A stretch of 64,000 bases of DNA, from contig NZ_JAGFNZ010000005.1 of the NCBI RefSeq assembly GCF_019448085.1, positions 218,494 through 282,493 on the forward strand, given 5' to 3'. The stretch comes from Caproiciproducens faecalis (GTDB lineage: Bacteria > Bacillota > Clostridia > Oscillospirales > Acutalibacteraceae). Below are positions 47,522 through 55,755 of the stretch, one piece after another. The number at the start of each line of letters is the position of its first letter. The stretch's first letter is position 1. Both the position numbers and the translations under genes were made by a program. The notes under the pieces are model-generated. The model ran no database searches. It had not been told where the DNA came from and saw only the letters and a list, made by a program, of their open reading frames with translations.

Positions 47522-48412
47522 TTATTTTAACAGTTTATATTTCTTTAAAATCATTGCAAGCTTGACTTCCGCTTCTTCACTCATAGAAGTGAGCGGCAGG
47601 CGGCAGTCACCGCTTTGATATCCAAGCATCTTCATAGCTGTTTTGACAGGAATAGGATTTACATCCATAAACAGCGCATCCATCAGTTCAATGCTCTGCA
47701 GGAACCGTTCACGGCTCTTGGCAATGTCACCGGAAAAGAAATCTGCGCAAATCTGATGCATTTCCTTTGGCATGATATTGGCGAACACGGAGATAATGCC
47801 TTTTCCACCCAAAGAAAGGATTGGCAGGGTCTGATTATCTTCACCGGAATAGATATAAAGGTCGTCACCGCAGAGAGAAATGGTTCTTGCAAGCGCAGAA
47901 ATGTCTCCGTTTGCCTCTTTGGCGGCATTGATATTCGGATGCTTTGAAAGCTCCAGATAGGTTTCCGGCTTAATATTACAACCCGTTCTGGATGGTACGT
48001 TGTAAAGAATAATGGGAAGGTCTACCCGATCCGCCACATAATGATAATGCTTTACCAGACCTGCCTGAGACGTTTTATTATAGTATGGGGTAACCATCAA
48101 AAGAGCGTCCGCTCCAAGTTCCTGAGCAGTCAGGGAAAGTTCCGCCGCGTAGCGTGTGTCGTTGCTGCCGGAACCCGCAATAACCGGGATTCTTTTGTCG
48201 GTTTTCTTAATGATGTATTCAATCACCTTACAATGTTCGTCATGGTCCAACGTTGCGGATTCCCCTGTTGTGCCGCAGGCAATAATCGAGTCTGTTCCGT
48301 TGGCGATATGAAACTCAACCAGGTTACCCAAAACGTCATAATTAACGGAACCGTCCTGATTCATCGGCGTGATAATTGCAACACCGGAGCCGCTGAAAAT
48401 AAGCTTTTTCAA
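47522..48412 (-). CDS. dapA: 4-hydroxy-tetrahydrodipicolinate synthase
   Basis: DapA condenses pyruvate with aspartate semialdehyde, the first step committed to lysine. The 296-residue TIM barrel has GTTGES (about 48-53), YYNK, the ILYNVPSRTG catalytic Tyr region (about 135-144) and the Schiff-base lysine in AAKEANGD (about 163-170). The start is TTG at 48412 with GGAGGTAG nine bases away. It is the second gene of the riboswitch-controlled operon. Confidence 0.96.
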   Translation of the reverse strand: MKKLIFSGSGVAIITPMNQDGSVNYDVLGNLVEFHIANGTDSIIACGTTGESATLDHDEHCKVIEYIIKKTDKRIPVIAGSGSNDTRYAAELSLTAQELGADALLMVTPYYNKTSQAGLVKHYHYVADRVDLPIILYNVPSRTGCNIKPETYLELSKHPNINAAKEANGDISALARTISLCGDDLYIYSGEDNQTLPILSLGGKGIISVFANIMPKEMHQICADFFSGDIAKSRERFLQSIELMDALFMDVNPIPVKTAMKMLGYQSGDCRLPLTSMSEEAEVKLAMILKKYKLLK

Positions 48413-48441
48413 GAAACACTACCTCCAAATTTGCAAATTAA

Positions 48442-49521
48442 TCAATCAATGTATCCTTTTGCGCAAAGAAGTTCCGCCATTAAAACAGCCCCTCCCGCTG
48501 CTCCGCGCAAAGTATTGTGGGAAAGACAGACAAATTTTACGTCGTACTGTGTATCCGGGCGCAGCCGTCCGATGGAAACCGCCATGCCGTTTTCCAGGTT
48601 ACGGTCAAGTCTTGACTGCGGACGGTCATCTTCACGGAAATAATGTAAAAATTGCTTCGGAGCGCTGGGAAGCTGAAGCTCCTGTGGAACCCCTTTAAAG
48701 TTTTCCCATTTTGCAATAATTTCTTCCATCTCAACCTTTTTCTCATAGGAAAGGAAAACTGCGGCGGTATGACCGTCGGAAACGGGAACACGCAGACACT
48801 GGGACGTAATGGATGGGGAAGTGGCGTTGACGATTGCGCCATTTTCTACATGGCCCCAGATTTTGAGCGGTTCGTTTTCAGATTTTCCTTCTTCTCCGCC
48901 GATAAAGGGAATAACATTATCAACGCTTTCCGGCCATGTCTGAAAGGTTTTTCCGGCGCCGGAAATTGCCTGATAGGTGCAGGCGAGTACTTTTGTAACA
49001 TTCAGATCCATCAGCGGGTGAATTGCCGGAACATAGCTCTGCAGCGAGCAGTTCGATTTTACGGCAATAAATCCGCGCTTTGTGCCAAGTCTTTTGCGCT
49101 GTGCCACGATCACGGAAGCATGGTCGGCGTTAATTTCCGGAATAATCATTGGAATGTCCGCCACCAAACGGTTTGCGCTGTTGTTGGACATAACCGGGCA
49201 TTCCGCTTGGGCATAGGCTTCTTCCAGTGCTTTGATTTCCTCTTTTTTCATATTGACCGCACAGAAAACAAAGTCAACGAGAGAAGTAACTTTTTCAATA
49301 TCCTTTTCCGCGTTGAAAACAACCATATTTTCCATTGATTTCGGCATCGGCGTGGTCATCAGCCAGTGATCTCCAACAGCCTCTTTATATGTTTTACCGG
49401 CGGAACGCGCGCTTGCAGCAAGTGCGGTAACCGTAAACCATGGGTGGTTCTCGATCAGCGTGGCAAATCTCTGACCAACCATTCCGGTTGCGCCAATAAT
49501 CCCTACATTATACTTTTTCAT
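48442..49521 (-). CDS. asd: aspartate-semialdehyde dehydrogenase
   Basis: Asd reduces aspartyl phosphate to aspartate semialdehyde, the branch point for lysine, threonine and methionine. The 359-residue protein has GATGMVGQRF (about 10-19), the SNNSANR segment, the active-site cysteine in KSNCSLQSY (about 155-163) and the QAISGAGK motif (about 184-191). Sequence pattern and length fit the archaeal/fungal-type ASADH more than the E. coli type. It is first in the operon, behind a lysine riboswitch. The ATG at 49521 follows GGAGGGC. Confidence 0.95.
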   Translation of the reverse strand: MKKYNVGIIGATGMVGQRFATLIENHPWFTVTALAASARSAGKTYKEAVGDHWLMTTPMPKSMENMVVFNAEKDIEKVTSLVDFVFCAVNMKKEEIKALEEAYAQAECPVMSNNSANRLVADIPMIIPEINADHASVIVAQRKRLGTKRGFIAVKSNCSLQSYVPAIHPLMDLNVTKVLACTYQAISGAGKTFQTWPESVDNVIPFIGGEEGKSENEPLKIWGHVENGAIVNATSPSITSQCLRVPVSDGHTAAVFLSYEKKVEMEEIIAKWENFKGVPQELQLPSAPKQFLHYFREDDRPQSRLDRNLENGMAVSIGRLRPDTQYDVKFVCLSHNTLRGAAGGAVLMAELLCAKGYID

Positions 49522-49577
49522 TGGGTAGCCCTCCTGTAATATATATATGGTTTAAATGATGGAAAAATATAAATATA

Positions 49578-49602
49578 ACAAAAAAACCGGTTGAAAACCG
49601 GT
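49578..49602 (-). terminator. lysine riboswitch terminator
   Basis: On the minus strand ACCGGTT (49596-49602) pairs with AACCGGT (49586-49592) around a 3-base loop and is followed by a long T-run (complement of 49579-49585). It sits between the aptamer and asd and is the expected expression platform. Confidence 0.85.
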
Positions 49603-49675
49603 CATCAAGCAAATATAATAGATACTGTTCGACATTGATAGGGGTCCGGTATTCACCAAAACCGCTCTGTAAGCC

Positions 49676-49838
49676 GATAGCGCTCCATCATACCACATGA
49701 TGACAGTTGTTCTGCTGTTGACAAAAACAACCAGATGGTTTCCTGCCTCGAAACCACCTTCGGCGAGTTTACCTTTCACGGATGATAAACAGCTTTGGCA
49801 GCCTGTAATCCGTTACTTTTTAAAATCGCACCTCTATC
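49676..49838 (-). ncRNA. lysine riboswitch (L-box) aptamer
   Basis: The minus-strand RNA upstream of asd carries L-box signatures in order: GATAGAGGTGCGA at the 5' end (49826-49838), AAAGTAA, GAAAGGTAAACTCGCCGAAGG in part (key blocks AAAGG and GCCGAAGG), CTGTCATCATG and GATGGAGCGCTATC at the 3' end. GATAG and CTATC close helix P1. Lysine binding should favour the downstream terminator and shut off asd-dapA-dapB-ACT. Together with its terminator it fills most of the roughly 400-base gap between asd and queA. Confidence 0.93.
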
Positions 49839-49846
49839 TTTGAATT

Positions 49847-49876
49847 ATAATAACATGGGTTGCTATTACTTGTCAA
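49847..49876 (-). promoter_or_regulatory. promoter of the asd operon and its riboswitch
   Basis: Minus-strand TTGACA (49871-49876), 18 bases, TATTAT (49847-49852). Transcription would start just before the GATAGAGG aptamer sequence. Confidence 0.75.
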
Positions 49877-49888
49877 TTTATTTATAAT
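49860..49888 (+). promoter_or_regulatory. promoter of queA-tgt
   Basis: TTGCTA (49860-49865), 17 bases, TATAAT (49883-49888). It overlaps the divergent asd promoter. Confidence 0.55.
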
Positions 49889-49924
49889 AAAGATTCGGTA
49901 GTATATTATGTAGGAGATATTAAA

Positions 49925-50971
49925 ATGACATTGGATTTAAAAAATTTGCAAACCAAAGATTTTTTCTATGACTTACCCAAGGAACTGATTGCGCAAACCC
50001 CGCTGGAACCGCGTGATTCATCCAGACTTTTGACATTGAACAAGGAAACGGGCGAAATATCCCACAAACATTTTTTCGATATTCTTGACTGTCTCAACCC
50101 CGGCGACTGTCTTGTTCTGAACGATTCCCGCGTTCTGCCGGCGCGTCTTTACGGGATTAAGGAGGGAACAGGGGCAAAGGTAGAATTCCTTCTTTTAAAC
50201 CACCGGGAGGGGGATGTATGGGAAGTACTCTGCGGCCCCGGAAAGCGCGCGAAACCCGGTGCTCGTTTTATTTTTGGCGACGGTCTTCTTCAGGCGGAAG
50301 TACTGGAAATCATAGACGAAGGCAACCGCCTGGCCCGATTTACTTATGAAGGAAATTTTTATGAAATTCTGGATAAAATAGGTGAAATGCCGCTGCCCCA
50401 TTACATTACGGAGCACTTAAACGACAATGAACGCTATCAGACGGTGTACTCCAAAGAAATCGGTTCTGCGGCGGCACCAACCGCCGGTTTGCATTTTACA
50501 CCGGAATTACTGGAGAAGGTAAAGGTAAAGGGTGTGAAAGTGGTGTTTGTAACGCTGCACGTTGGGTTGGGTACGTTCCGTCCTGTCACGGCGGAAAAAA
50601 TACTGGATCACAAAATGCATTCCGAGCATTACTACCTGCCAAAGGAAACGGCCGATGCCATCAATGAAACAAAGCGCAGCGGCGGACGAGTGATTGCGGT
50701 GGGAACCACAAGCTGCCGCACGCTGGAATCGGTCGGAACTGCAGAGGGATGTATTAAAGAAAGCGCCGGTTGGACGGATATCTTTATCTATCCGGGCTAT
50801 CGGTTCAAAGTACTCGACGGACTGATTACCAATTTCCATCTACCGGAAAGCACGCTGATTATGCTGGTTTCCGCATTGGCCGGCTACGAGCATATCATGA
50901 ACGCATACCGGGTCGCTGTTCAGGAAAAATATCGCTTTTTCAGTTTTGGCGACGCGATGTTCATTTACTGA
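49925..50971 (+). CDS. queA: S-adenosylmethionine:tRNA ribosyltransferase-isomerase
   Basis: QueA adds the cyclopentene ring precursor from SAM to preQ1-modified tRNA, giving epoxyqueuosine. The 348-residue protein has [19 protein letters not shown] (about 13-31), [11 protein letters not shown] (about 64-74), the catalytic [10 protein letters not shown] segment (about 180-189) and the C-terminal [18 protein letters not shown]. It precedes tgt by 14 bases, a conserved pair in queuosine synthesis. The ATG follows TAGGAGATA. Confidence 0.97.
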   Translation: MTLDLKNLQTKDFFYDLPKELIAQTPLEPRDSSRLLTLNKETGEISHKHFFDILDCLNPGDCLVLNDSRVLPARLYGIKEGTGAKVEFLLLNHREGDVWEVLCGPGKRAKPGARFIFGDGLLQAEVLEIIDEGNRLARFTYEGNFYEILDKIGEMPLPHYITEHLNDNERYQTVYSKEIGSAAAPTAGLHFTPELLEKVKVKGVKVVFVTLHVGLGTFRPVTAEKILDHKMHSEHYYLPKETADAINETKRSGGRVIAVGTTSCRTLESVGTAEGCIKESAGWTDIFIYPGYRFKVLDGLITNFHLPESTLIMLVSALAGYEHIMNAYRVAVQEKYRFFSFGDAMFIY

Positions 50972-50985
50972 AAGGAACACAAAAT

Positions 50986-52116
50986 ATGTACAAGCTAATC
51001 AAAAACTCCGGCGCTGCCAGACGGGGAGAATTCACCACGCCGCACGGTACGGTTCAGACTCCGGCGTTTATGAATGTGGCTACCTGCGGCGCGATAAAGG
51101 GAGGCCTTTCCGCACTGGATCTGAAAGATCTAAAATGCCAGGTGCAGCTCTGCAACACCTACCATCTTCATCTGAGACCGGGCGACGAAAATGTGAAAAA
51201 GCTGGGCGGTCTGCATCAGTTTACCCGATGGGACGGGCCGATTCTGACCGACAGCGGAGGATTTCAGGTGTTTTCCCTTGCAAAGCTCAGGAATATAACA
51301 GAAGAAGGCGTTACCTTCGCCTCCCATATTGACGGCCATAAAATTTTCATGGGACCTGAGGAAAGCATGAGAATCCAGTCTCATCTCGCTTCCACCATAG
51401 CCATGGCGTTTGACGAGTGTGTGGAAAATCCGGCGGAATACGATTACGCGCGCAGCTCCTGTCAGCGGACAGTTCGCTGGCTGTATCGGTGCAAAGCAGA
51501 AATGGACAGACTGAATTTGCAGCCGGACACGATCAATCCCCGCCAGATGCTGTGGGGAATCAATCAGGGCAGCACTTTCGAGGATCTGCGTATCGAAAAT
51601 ATGAAACAAATCCGCGAGCTGGATCTTGACGGTTACGCCATCGGTGGGCTGGCGGTGGGGGAGACCGCAGAAGAGATGTACCGCATCATTGAGGCGGTAG
51701 AACCGGAAATGCCCAAAGACAAGCCCCGCTATCTGATGGGAGTAGGTACCCCTGCTAATATTCTGGAATCAGTCAAGCGTGGTGTGGATATCTTCGACTG
51801 CGTTATGCCGTCCAGAAACGCCCGTCACGGACATGCGTTCACATGGGACGGCTGCCGGAACATGATGAACGCCAAGTACACGCTGGACGAGAAACCTCTT
51901 GACGAGCACTGCGATTGTCCCGTTTGCCGCAACTTTACCCGCGCCTATATTCATCATCTTTTTAAAAGCGGGGAGATGCTCGCCATGCGGCTTTGCGTCA
52001 TGCATAACATTTATTTTTACAACTCTCTTCTGGAACAGATTCGTTCTTCTCTTGACCAGAATTGCTTTGAAGAATTCTATAGCAATAATATCTTGAAATT
52101 AGGCGCAAGAATATAA
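50986..52116 (+). CDS. tgt: queuine/preQ1 tRNA-guanine transglycosylase
   Basis: Tgt swaps guanine 34 for preQ1 in tRNAs with GUN anticodons. The 376-residue TIM barrel has LTDSGGFQVFSLA (about 87-99) with the catalytic Asp. The nucleophile region DCVMPSRNARHGHAF is near 272-286 and the zinc site C-x-C-x2-C plus His in HCDCPVCRNF...HHL is near 305-325. ATG 50986 is chosen after AAAGGAACA; longer in-frame readings back into queA are not supported. Confidence 0.97.
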   Translation: MYKLIKNSGAARRGEFTTPHGTVQTPAFMNVATCGAIKGGLSALDLKDLKCQVQLCNTYHLHLRPGDENVKKLGGLHQFTRWDGPILTDSGGFQVFSLAKLRNITEEGVTFASHIDGHKIFMGPEESMRIQSHLASTIAMAFDECVENPAEYDYARSSCQRTVRWLYRCKAEMDRLNLQPDTINPRQMLWGINQGSTFEDLRIENMKQIRELDLDGYAIGGLAVGETAEEMYRIIEAVEPEMPKDKPRYLMGVGTPANILESVKRGVDIFDCVMPSRNARHGHAFTWDGCRNMMNAKYTLDEKPLDEHCDCPVCRNFTRAYIHHLFKSGEMLAMRLCVMHNIYFYNSLLEQIRSSLDQNCFEEFYSNNILKLGARI

Positions 52117-52123
52117 GAAATCC

Positions 52124-52152
52124 TTGCAAGACGACGAATAAGTTGATATAAT
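52124..52152 (+). promoter_or_regulatory. promoter of yajC
   Basis: TTGCAA (52124-52129), 17 bases, TATAAT (52147-52152) with TG two bases before the -10. Confidence 0.65.
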
Positions 52153-52183
52153 CATATTATTAAAATGGAGGTGCAGTTCTATA

Positions 52184-52510
52184 ATGAATTTTAACACTTT
52201 GACAGGAACCACTGCTGCGTCCGGAGGCAATATGTGGACAATCGTCCTCCTTTACGCGGCTATTATCGGCGCTTTTTATTTTTTTGGAATTCGTCCTCAG
52301 TCCAAGAAAAAGAAGAATGAAGAAAAAATGCGCAATAATGTGCAGATCGGTGACGAAATTACCACAATCGGCGGAGTTGTCGGACGAGTAGTCGGCATTA
52401 AAGATGATTCTGACACAATTGTGATTGAAACGGGTACGGACCGCGTGAAAATGCGTATTAAGCGTTGGGCAATCGGCAGCATCGATACGATACACGCAGA
52501 CGCTGAATAA
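52184..52510 (+). CDS. yajC: preprotein translocase subunit YajC
   Basis: YajC is a small accessory protein of the SecYEG/SecDF translocase. The 108-residue protein has one membrane helix (about 13-33, IVLLYAAIIGAFYFFGIRP) and the family motif PQSKKKKNEEKMRNNVQIGDEITTIGGV split across 34-61. A basic loop and a small beta domain follow. The ATG follows TGGAGGTGC. secD and secF, often found near yajC, are not downstream here. Confidence 0.93.
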   Translation: MNFNTLTGTTAASGGNMWTIVLLYAAIIGAFYFFGIRPQSKKKKNEEKMRNNVQIGDEITTIGGVVGRVVGIKDDSDTIVIETGTDRVKMRIKRWAIGSIDTIHADAE

Positions 52511-52580
52511 GCTGAAATATTAGTATATCTTCACGGCTCTCTGAATATCTATTTATTAGATATTTGAGGGGGCGCTGGTA

Positions 52581-53000
52581 ATGAAAAGCAAAAAACATTT
52601 GAAGCACTTAAACGAGAATCCGGTATTCGGAGCGCTGCGCTCCATCATCCTTGGCACTGTAGTCGGAGCAGTTTTGTGTGCTGCCCTTCTGGGTGCTTTT
52701 GCCTTGGCTTTCGTATCGGCAGGACATATCCCGCAGAATCTGATTTCACCCATGATGCTTGGATTGTCCGTACTCAGTTCTTTCGCAGCCGGTTTTGTTA
52801 CGGCCAAAATCTCTCACAAACGCGGTTTGGCTTACGGTGCTTTGTCCGGCCTGCTGCTGTTTGCGTTATTTCTCGTTTCCGGCTTAATTGCTTCTCATGA
52901 ACCGGTTTCCTTAACGGCCGGAATCAGAATGCTTGTAATGGTTATTTCCGGTGCAATCGGCGGGCTGCTTGCAGTCAGCAAGAACTCAAAAGTAAAATAA
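52581..53000 (+). CDS. small membrane protein, TIGR04086-like
   Basis: This 139-residue protein has four hydrophobic segments (about 18-46, 55-75, 83-103 and 112-132) separated by short loops, and a basic N-terminus. Its size and its place between yajC and the SCIFF gene match the TIGR04086 family of clostridial membrane proteins, whose function is unknown. The ATG at 52581 follows GAGGGGG. An 8-bp inverted repeat (52544-52551 with 52557-52564) sits just before that site. Whether it works with the SCIFF system is not known. Confidence 0.75.
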   Translation: MKSKKHLKHLNENPVFGALRSIILGTVVGAVLCAALLGAFALAFVSAGHIPQNLISPMMLGLSVLSSFAAGFVTAKISHKRGLAYGALSGLLLFALFLVSGLIASHEPVSLTAGIRMLVMVISGAIGGLLAVSKNSKVK

Positions 53001-53003
53001 CAC

Positions 53004-53032
53004 TTTCATTATTCCTGTTAGTGTGATATAAT
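53004..53032 (+). promoter_or_regulatory. promoter of the SCIFF peptide gene
   Basis: TTTCAT (53004-53009), 17 bases, TATAAT (53027-53032) with an upstream TG (extended -10). It starts a short leader before scfA. Confidence 0.6.
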
Positions 53033-53070
53033 CGTGAAGCAAAAGAAATATTTAAATGGAGGTTTCAAAA

Positions 53071-53217
53071 ATGAAACAGATTAAAACTTTGAATAAAGCC
53101 AACTTAAAGGAAAGCGCAGTAAAAGGCGGCTGCGGTGAATGTCAGGCGTCCTGCCAGTCCGCTTGCAAAACTTCCTGCACTGTTGCAAATCAGAAGTGCG
53201 AAAACGCCGGCAGATAA
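53071..53217 (+). CDS. scfA: SCIFF peptide precursor (six cysteines in forty-five)
   Basis: This 48-codon gene encodes the SCIFF ribosomally made peptide, a near-universal clostridial precursor. The translated product begins MKQIKTLNKANL and has cysteines at 21, 24, 28, 32, 36 and 43, the six-cysteine pattern that names the family, including SCQSACKTSCTVANQ. The known SCIFF product carries a Cys-to-Thr thioether made by the neighbouring radical SAM enzyme; its cellular job is unknown. ATG 53071 follows GGAGGT. A hairpin separates it from the maturase gene. Confidence 0.95.
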   Translation: MKQIKTLNKANLKESAVKGGCGECQASCQSACKTSCTVANQKCENAGR

Positions 53218-53243
53218 ATTAATTTGGAATTCAATTTCAAACC

Positions 53244-53272
53244 TTAAGGGACAGAAATGTCCCTTAAATTTT
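53244..53272 (+). terminator. hairpin between SCIFF gene and maturase, possible attenuator
   Basis: TTAAGGGACA (53244-53253) and TGTCCCTTAA (53258-53267) form a perfect 10-bp stem with a GAAA tetraloop, followed by ATTTTG. The T-run is short, so partial termination or a 3'-end stabiliser giving more precursor than maturase is likely. Confidence 0.65.
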
Positions 53273-53290
53273 GTGTAATGGAGAAAATAC

Positions 53291-54649
53291 ATGATTCACA
53301 AGTATTCCTTGAACGGTTTTCATATCGTACTTGACACCAACAGCGGAGCAGTTCATCTCTTTAATGATGCGCCATATGATATGCTGGACTACTTAAATGA
53401 CAGTGTACCGGAAAATCCGCCGAAAGAACTGCTGGACGCTGTGAAAGGCAAATATGATGAGGAGACAATTCATGAAGCCTACGAAGAACTGAAAGAGCTG
53501 TATCGGATCGGTCAGCTGTTTTCTTCCGACGAATACGGAAAATTCGCTGAAATGATGAAAGATGCTCCGGTAAAGTCCTTGTGCCTGAATATTGCACACG
53601 ACTGCAATTTACGGTGCGAGTACTGTTTTGCCGCGAAGGGCGACTTTGGCCGCGGCAGGATGCTGATGCCTTTTGAAGTGGGTAAAAAAGCGATTGATTT
53701 TTTGATTGAAAAATCCGTTGGAAGACATAACCTTGAGGTCGATTTCTTCGGCGGAGAACCGCTCATGAACTTTGAGGTTGTCAAGCAAATTGTAAATTAT
53801 GCCCGCAGCATAGAGAAGGAACATAACAAAAATTTCCGGTTCACGATAACGACCAACGGCATTTTATTAACGGATGACAAGATCGATTTTATTAATAAAG
53901 AAATGTCCAACTGTGTGCTTTCCATCGACGGCAGAAAGAGTGTGAACGATTTCCTGCGCGTCAGAGCTGATGGTACGGGAAGTTACGATTCGATTGTGCC
54001 AAAGTTTCAAAAGCTGGTCGCTACGCGGGGAGATAAGGATTACTACGCCCGCGGAACTTTCACAAAACACAATCTTGATTTTACAAATGATGTGTTACAT
54101 ATGGCTGACCTTGGCTTTGACCAGATTTCCGTTGAACCCGTTGTATCGGACGTGAAACTGGATTATTCCATAAAAGAAGAGGATTTACCCCGCGTGTTTG
54201 AAGAGTATGATCGTCTTGCAAATACGATCATTGAAAAGAAGAAGGCAGGAAAGGGATTTAACTTTTTCCATTTTATGCTGGATTTAGACCAGGGGCCGTG
54301 CGCAATTAAACGTCTTCGCGGCTGTGGCTGCGGCAATGAGTATGTTGCCGTAACGCCTGAGGGAGATATTTTCCCCTGTCATCAGTTTGTGGGGGATGAC
54401 AGCTTTAAGATGGGCAATGTCATGGACGGTACTTTGGATATTGGAATGAAGCATTCCTTCGCGCTTGCCAACGTGTACTCCAAACCGGAGTGCAGAAACT
54501 GCTGGGCCAAATTTTATTGCAGCGGCGGCTGCAACGCTAACAATCAGCAGTATGAAGGGGATATCCACAAGGCCCATAAAATTTCATGTGATCTTGAGAA
54601 AAAGCGTTTGGAATGCGCCATTATGATAAAGGCGGCTATGGCCGATTAA
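53291..54649 (+). CDS. scfB: radical SAM thioether maturase of the SCIFF peptide
   Basis: This 452-residue radical SAM/SPASM enzyme installs the thioether cross-link in the SCIFF peptide. The N-terminus (about 1-90) resembles a peptide-recognition (RRE) domain. The radical SAM motif C-x3-C-x2-C is Cys105, Cys109 and Cys112 (HDCNLRCEYCF). The C-terminal SPASM region has many cysteines (RLRGCGCGNEY, FPCHQF, ECRNCWAKFYCSGGCN) for extra iron-sulfur clusters. The gene lies 73 bases after the precursor gene. The ATG at 53291 follows TGGAGAAA. Confidence 0.96.
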   Translation: MIHKYSLNGFHIVLDTNSGAVHLFNDAPYDMLDYLNDSVPENPPKELLDAVKGKYDEETIHEAYEELKELYRIGQLFSSDEYGKFAEMMKDAPVKSLCLNIAHDCNLRCEYCFAAKGDFGRGRMLMPFEVGKKAIDFLIEKSVGRHNLEVDFFGGEPLMNFEVVKQIVNYARSIEKEHNKNFRFTITTNGILLTDDKIDFINKEMSNCVLSIDGRKSVNDFLRVRADGTGSYDSIVPKFQKLVATRGDKDYYARGTFTKHNLDFTNDVLHMADLGFDQISVEPVVSDVKLDYSIKEEDLPRVFEEYDRLANTIIEKKKAGKGFNFFHFMLDLDQGPCAIKRLRGCGCGNEYVAVTPEGDIFPCHQFVGDDSFKMGNVMDGTLDIGMKHSFALANVYSKPECRNCWAKFYCSGGCNANNQQYEGDIHKAHKISCDLEKKRLECAIMIKAAMAD

Positions 54650-54671
54650 CAACTGAACAGTACAAAAGCGG

Positions 54672-54709
54672 CGCACGCTTGCTTCAAAAATGTAAGCGTG
54701 CGAATTTTT
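54672..54709 (+). terminator. terminator after the SCIFF maturase gene
   Basis: CGCACGCTT (54672-54680) pairs with AAGCGTGCG (54694-54702), followed by AATTTTT. Confidence 0.85.
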
Positions 54710-54717
54710 ATGCATTA

Positions 54718-54763
54718 AGTTAACATAATATTATTTACATAATATTTATTCAGTTTACATAAT
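54718..54763. repeat. three direct repeats of a GTTTACATAAT-like motif upstream of proC
   Basis: AGTTAACATAAT (54718-54729), TATTTACATAAT (54732-54743) and AGTTTACATAAT (54752-54763) are near-identical. They lie in the AT-rich space between the SCIFF terminator and proC. They could be repressor-binding sites (an ARG-box-like stretch overlaps 54737-54754) or chance AT-rich similarity. Confidence 0.5.
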
Positions 54764-54877
54764 GCAATCCACATAAATTTACTCAAAAATGCATAAAAAT
54801 GGGTTTCGTGTATATTTTTGTATTGCTATGCGAAGCAAAATGTATTATAGTATATAGTTACAAGGCAGGTGTTTTTT

Positions 54878-55687
54878 TTGAGTAATAAAATACTGGGATT
54901 TATTGGCGCCGGCAATATGGCAGGCGCTATTATTAACGGTATTGTTGCAACGGGCACCTTTCCGGCACAGCAGATTTACGTTTTTGATATCAACCCGGAA
55001 AAGTGTGAAGCCCTGAAGCAAAAAGCCGGCATTCAAGCCGCGGATTCCATCAGACAGTTGATTGAGAAATGTAATATTGTTTTTCTGGCGGTCAAGCCGC
55101 AGAATTTTGCAGAAGTACTGACTGCTGTGAAACCGGCTGTAAATGAGAAGATTCTATTCGTTTCCATTGCGGCGGGCATCTCAACCCAATACATCGTTCG
55201 CAGCCTTGACTGCGGCTGCCCGGTAATCAGAACCATGCCCAACACGCCGCTTCTGATCGGCAAGGGTGCTACTGCGTTGAGCAGAACTGCCAATGTTGCA
55301 GATGAAGATTTTCAGCTGGTTTTATCGTTATTCAGTGCCTGCGGCACGGTCACTGTTTTAGATGAAAGTCAGATGAACGCTGTCATTTCAGTTAACAGCA
55401 GCAGTCCTGCTTATATTTACCTGTTTGCCAAAGCAATGCTGGACAGCGCCGTCAAACAGGGTATCGCCGCCGACACCGCTTTGCAGCTGATCTGCCAGAC
55501 ACTGGAGGGCAGTGCGGAAATGCTGAGACAACCGGAGCTGACACCGGATGATCTGATTAAAATGGTTTCTTCTCCCGGCGGAACGACCTTAAAAGCGCTG
55601 GATGTTTTTTATGAGCATCATTTTGAACAAACGGTGGACGAAGCCATGAGGGCCTGTACAAAAAGAGCGGAAGAACTGGGCAAGTAA
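54878..55687 (+). CDS. proC: pyrroline-5-carboxylate reductase
   Basis: ProC reduces pyrroline-5-carboxylate to proline with NAD(P)H. The 269-residue protein has the Rossmann motif GFIGAGNMAGAII (about 6-18), VFLAVKPQNFAEVL (about 67-80), RTMPNTPLLIGKGAT (about 116-130) and the C-terminal MVSSPGGTTLKAL (about 229-241). I start at TTG 54878 after AAGGCAGGTG; a GTG nine bases earlier (54869) overlaps that site. The upstream 170 bases are AT-rich and hold the direct repeats at 54718-54763. Confidence 0.95.
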   Translation: MSNKILGFIGAGNMAGAIINGIVATGTFPAQQIYVFDINPEKCEALKQKAGIQAADSIRQLIEKCNIVFLAVKPQNFAEVLTAVKPAVNEKILFVSIAAGISTQYIVRSLDCGCPVIRTMPNTPLLIGKGATALSRTANVADEDFQLVLSLFSACGTVTVLDESQMNAVISVNSSSPAYIYLFAKAMLDSAVKQGIAADTALQLICQTLEGSAEMLRQPELTPDDLIKMVSSPGGTTLKALDVFYEHHFEQTVDEAMRACTKRAEELGK

Positions 55688-55755
55688 TCATATAACACAA
55701 ATCATTCTCATACATTTATAAATATATCCTTATATTGTTAAGGGGATGTTTGAGT

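Noticed and set aside
48652..49338. A 228-codon open frame on the plus strand opposite asd.
   Set aside because: It is antisense to a clear conserved gene, has no family resemblance and fits no operon; it is a by-product of codon bias.
54718..54790. A complete dif recombination site next to xerD.
   Set aside because: Only the arm AGTTTACATAA is present; the opposite arm is missing, so three half-like motifs do not make a core site.
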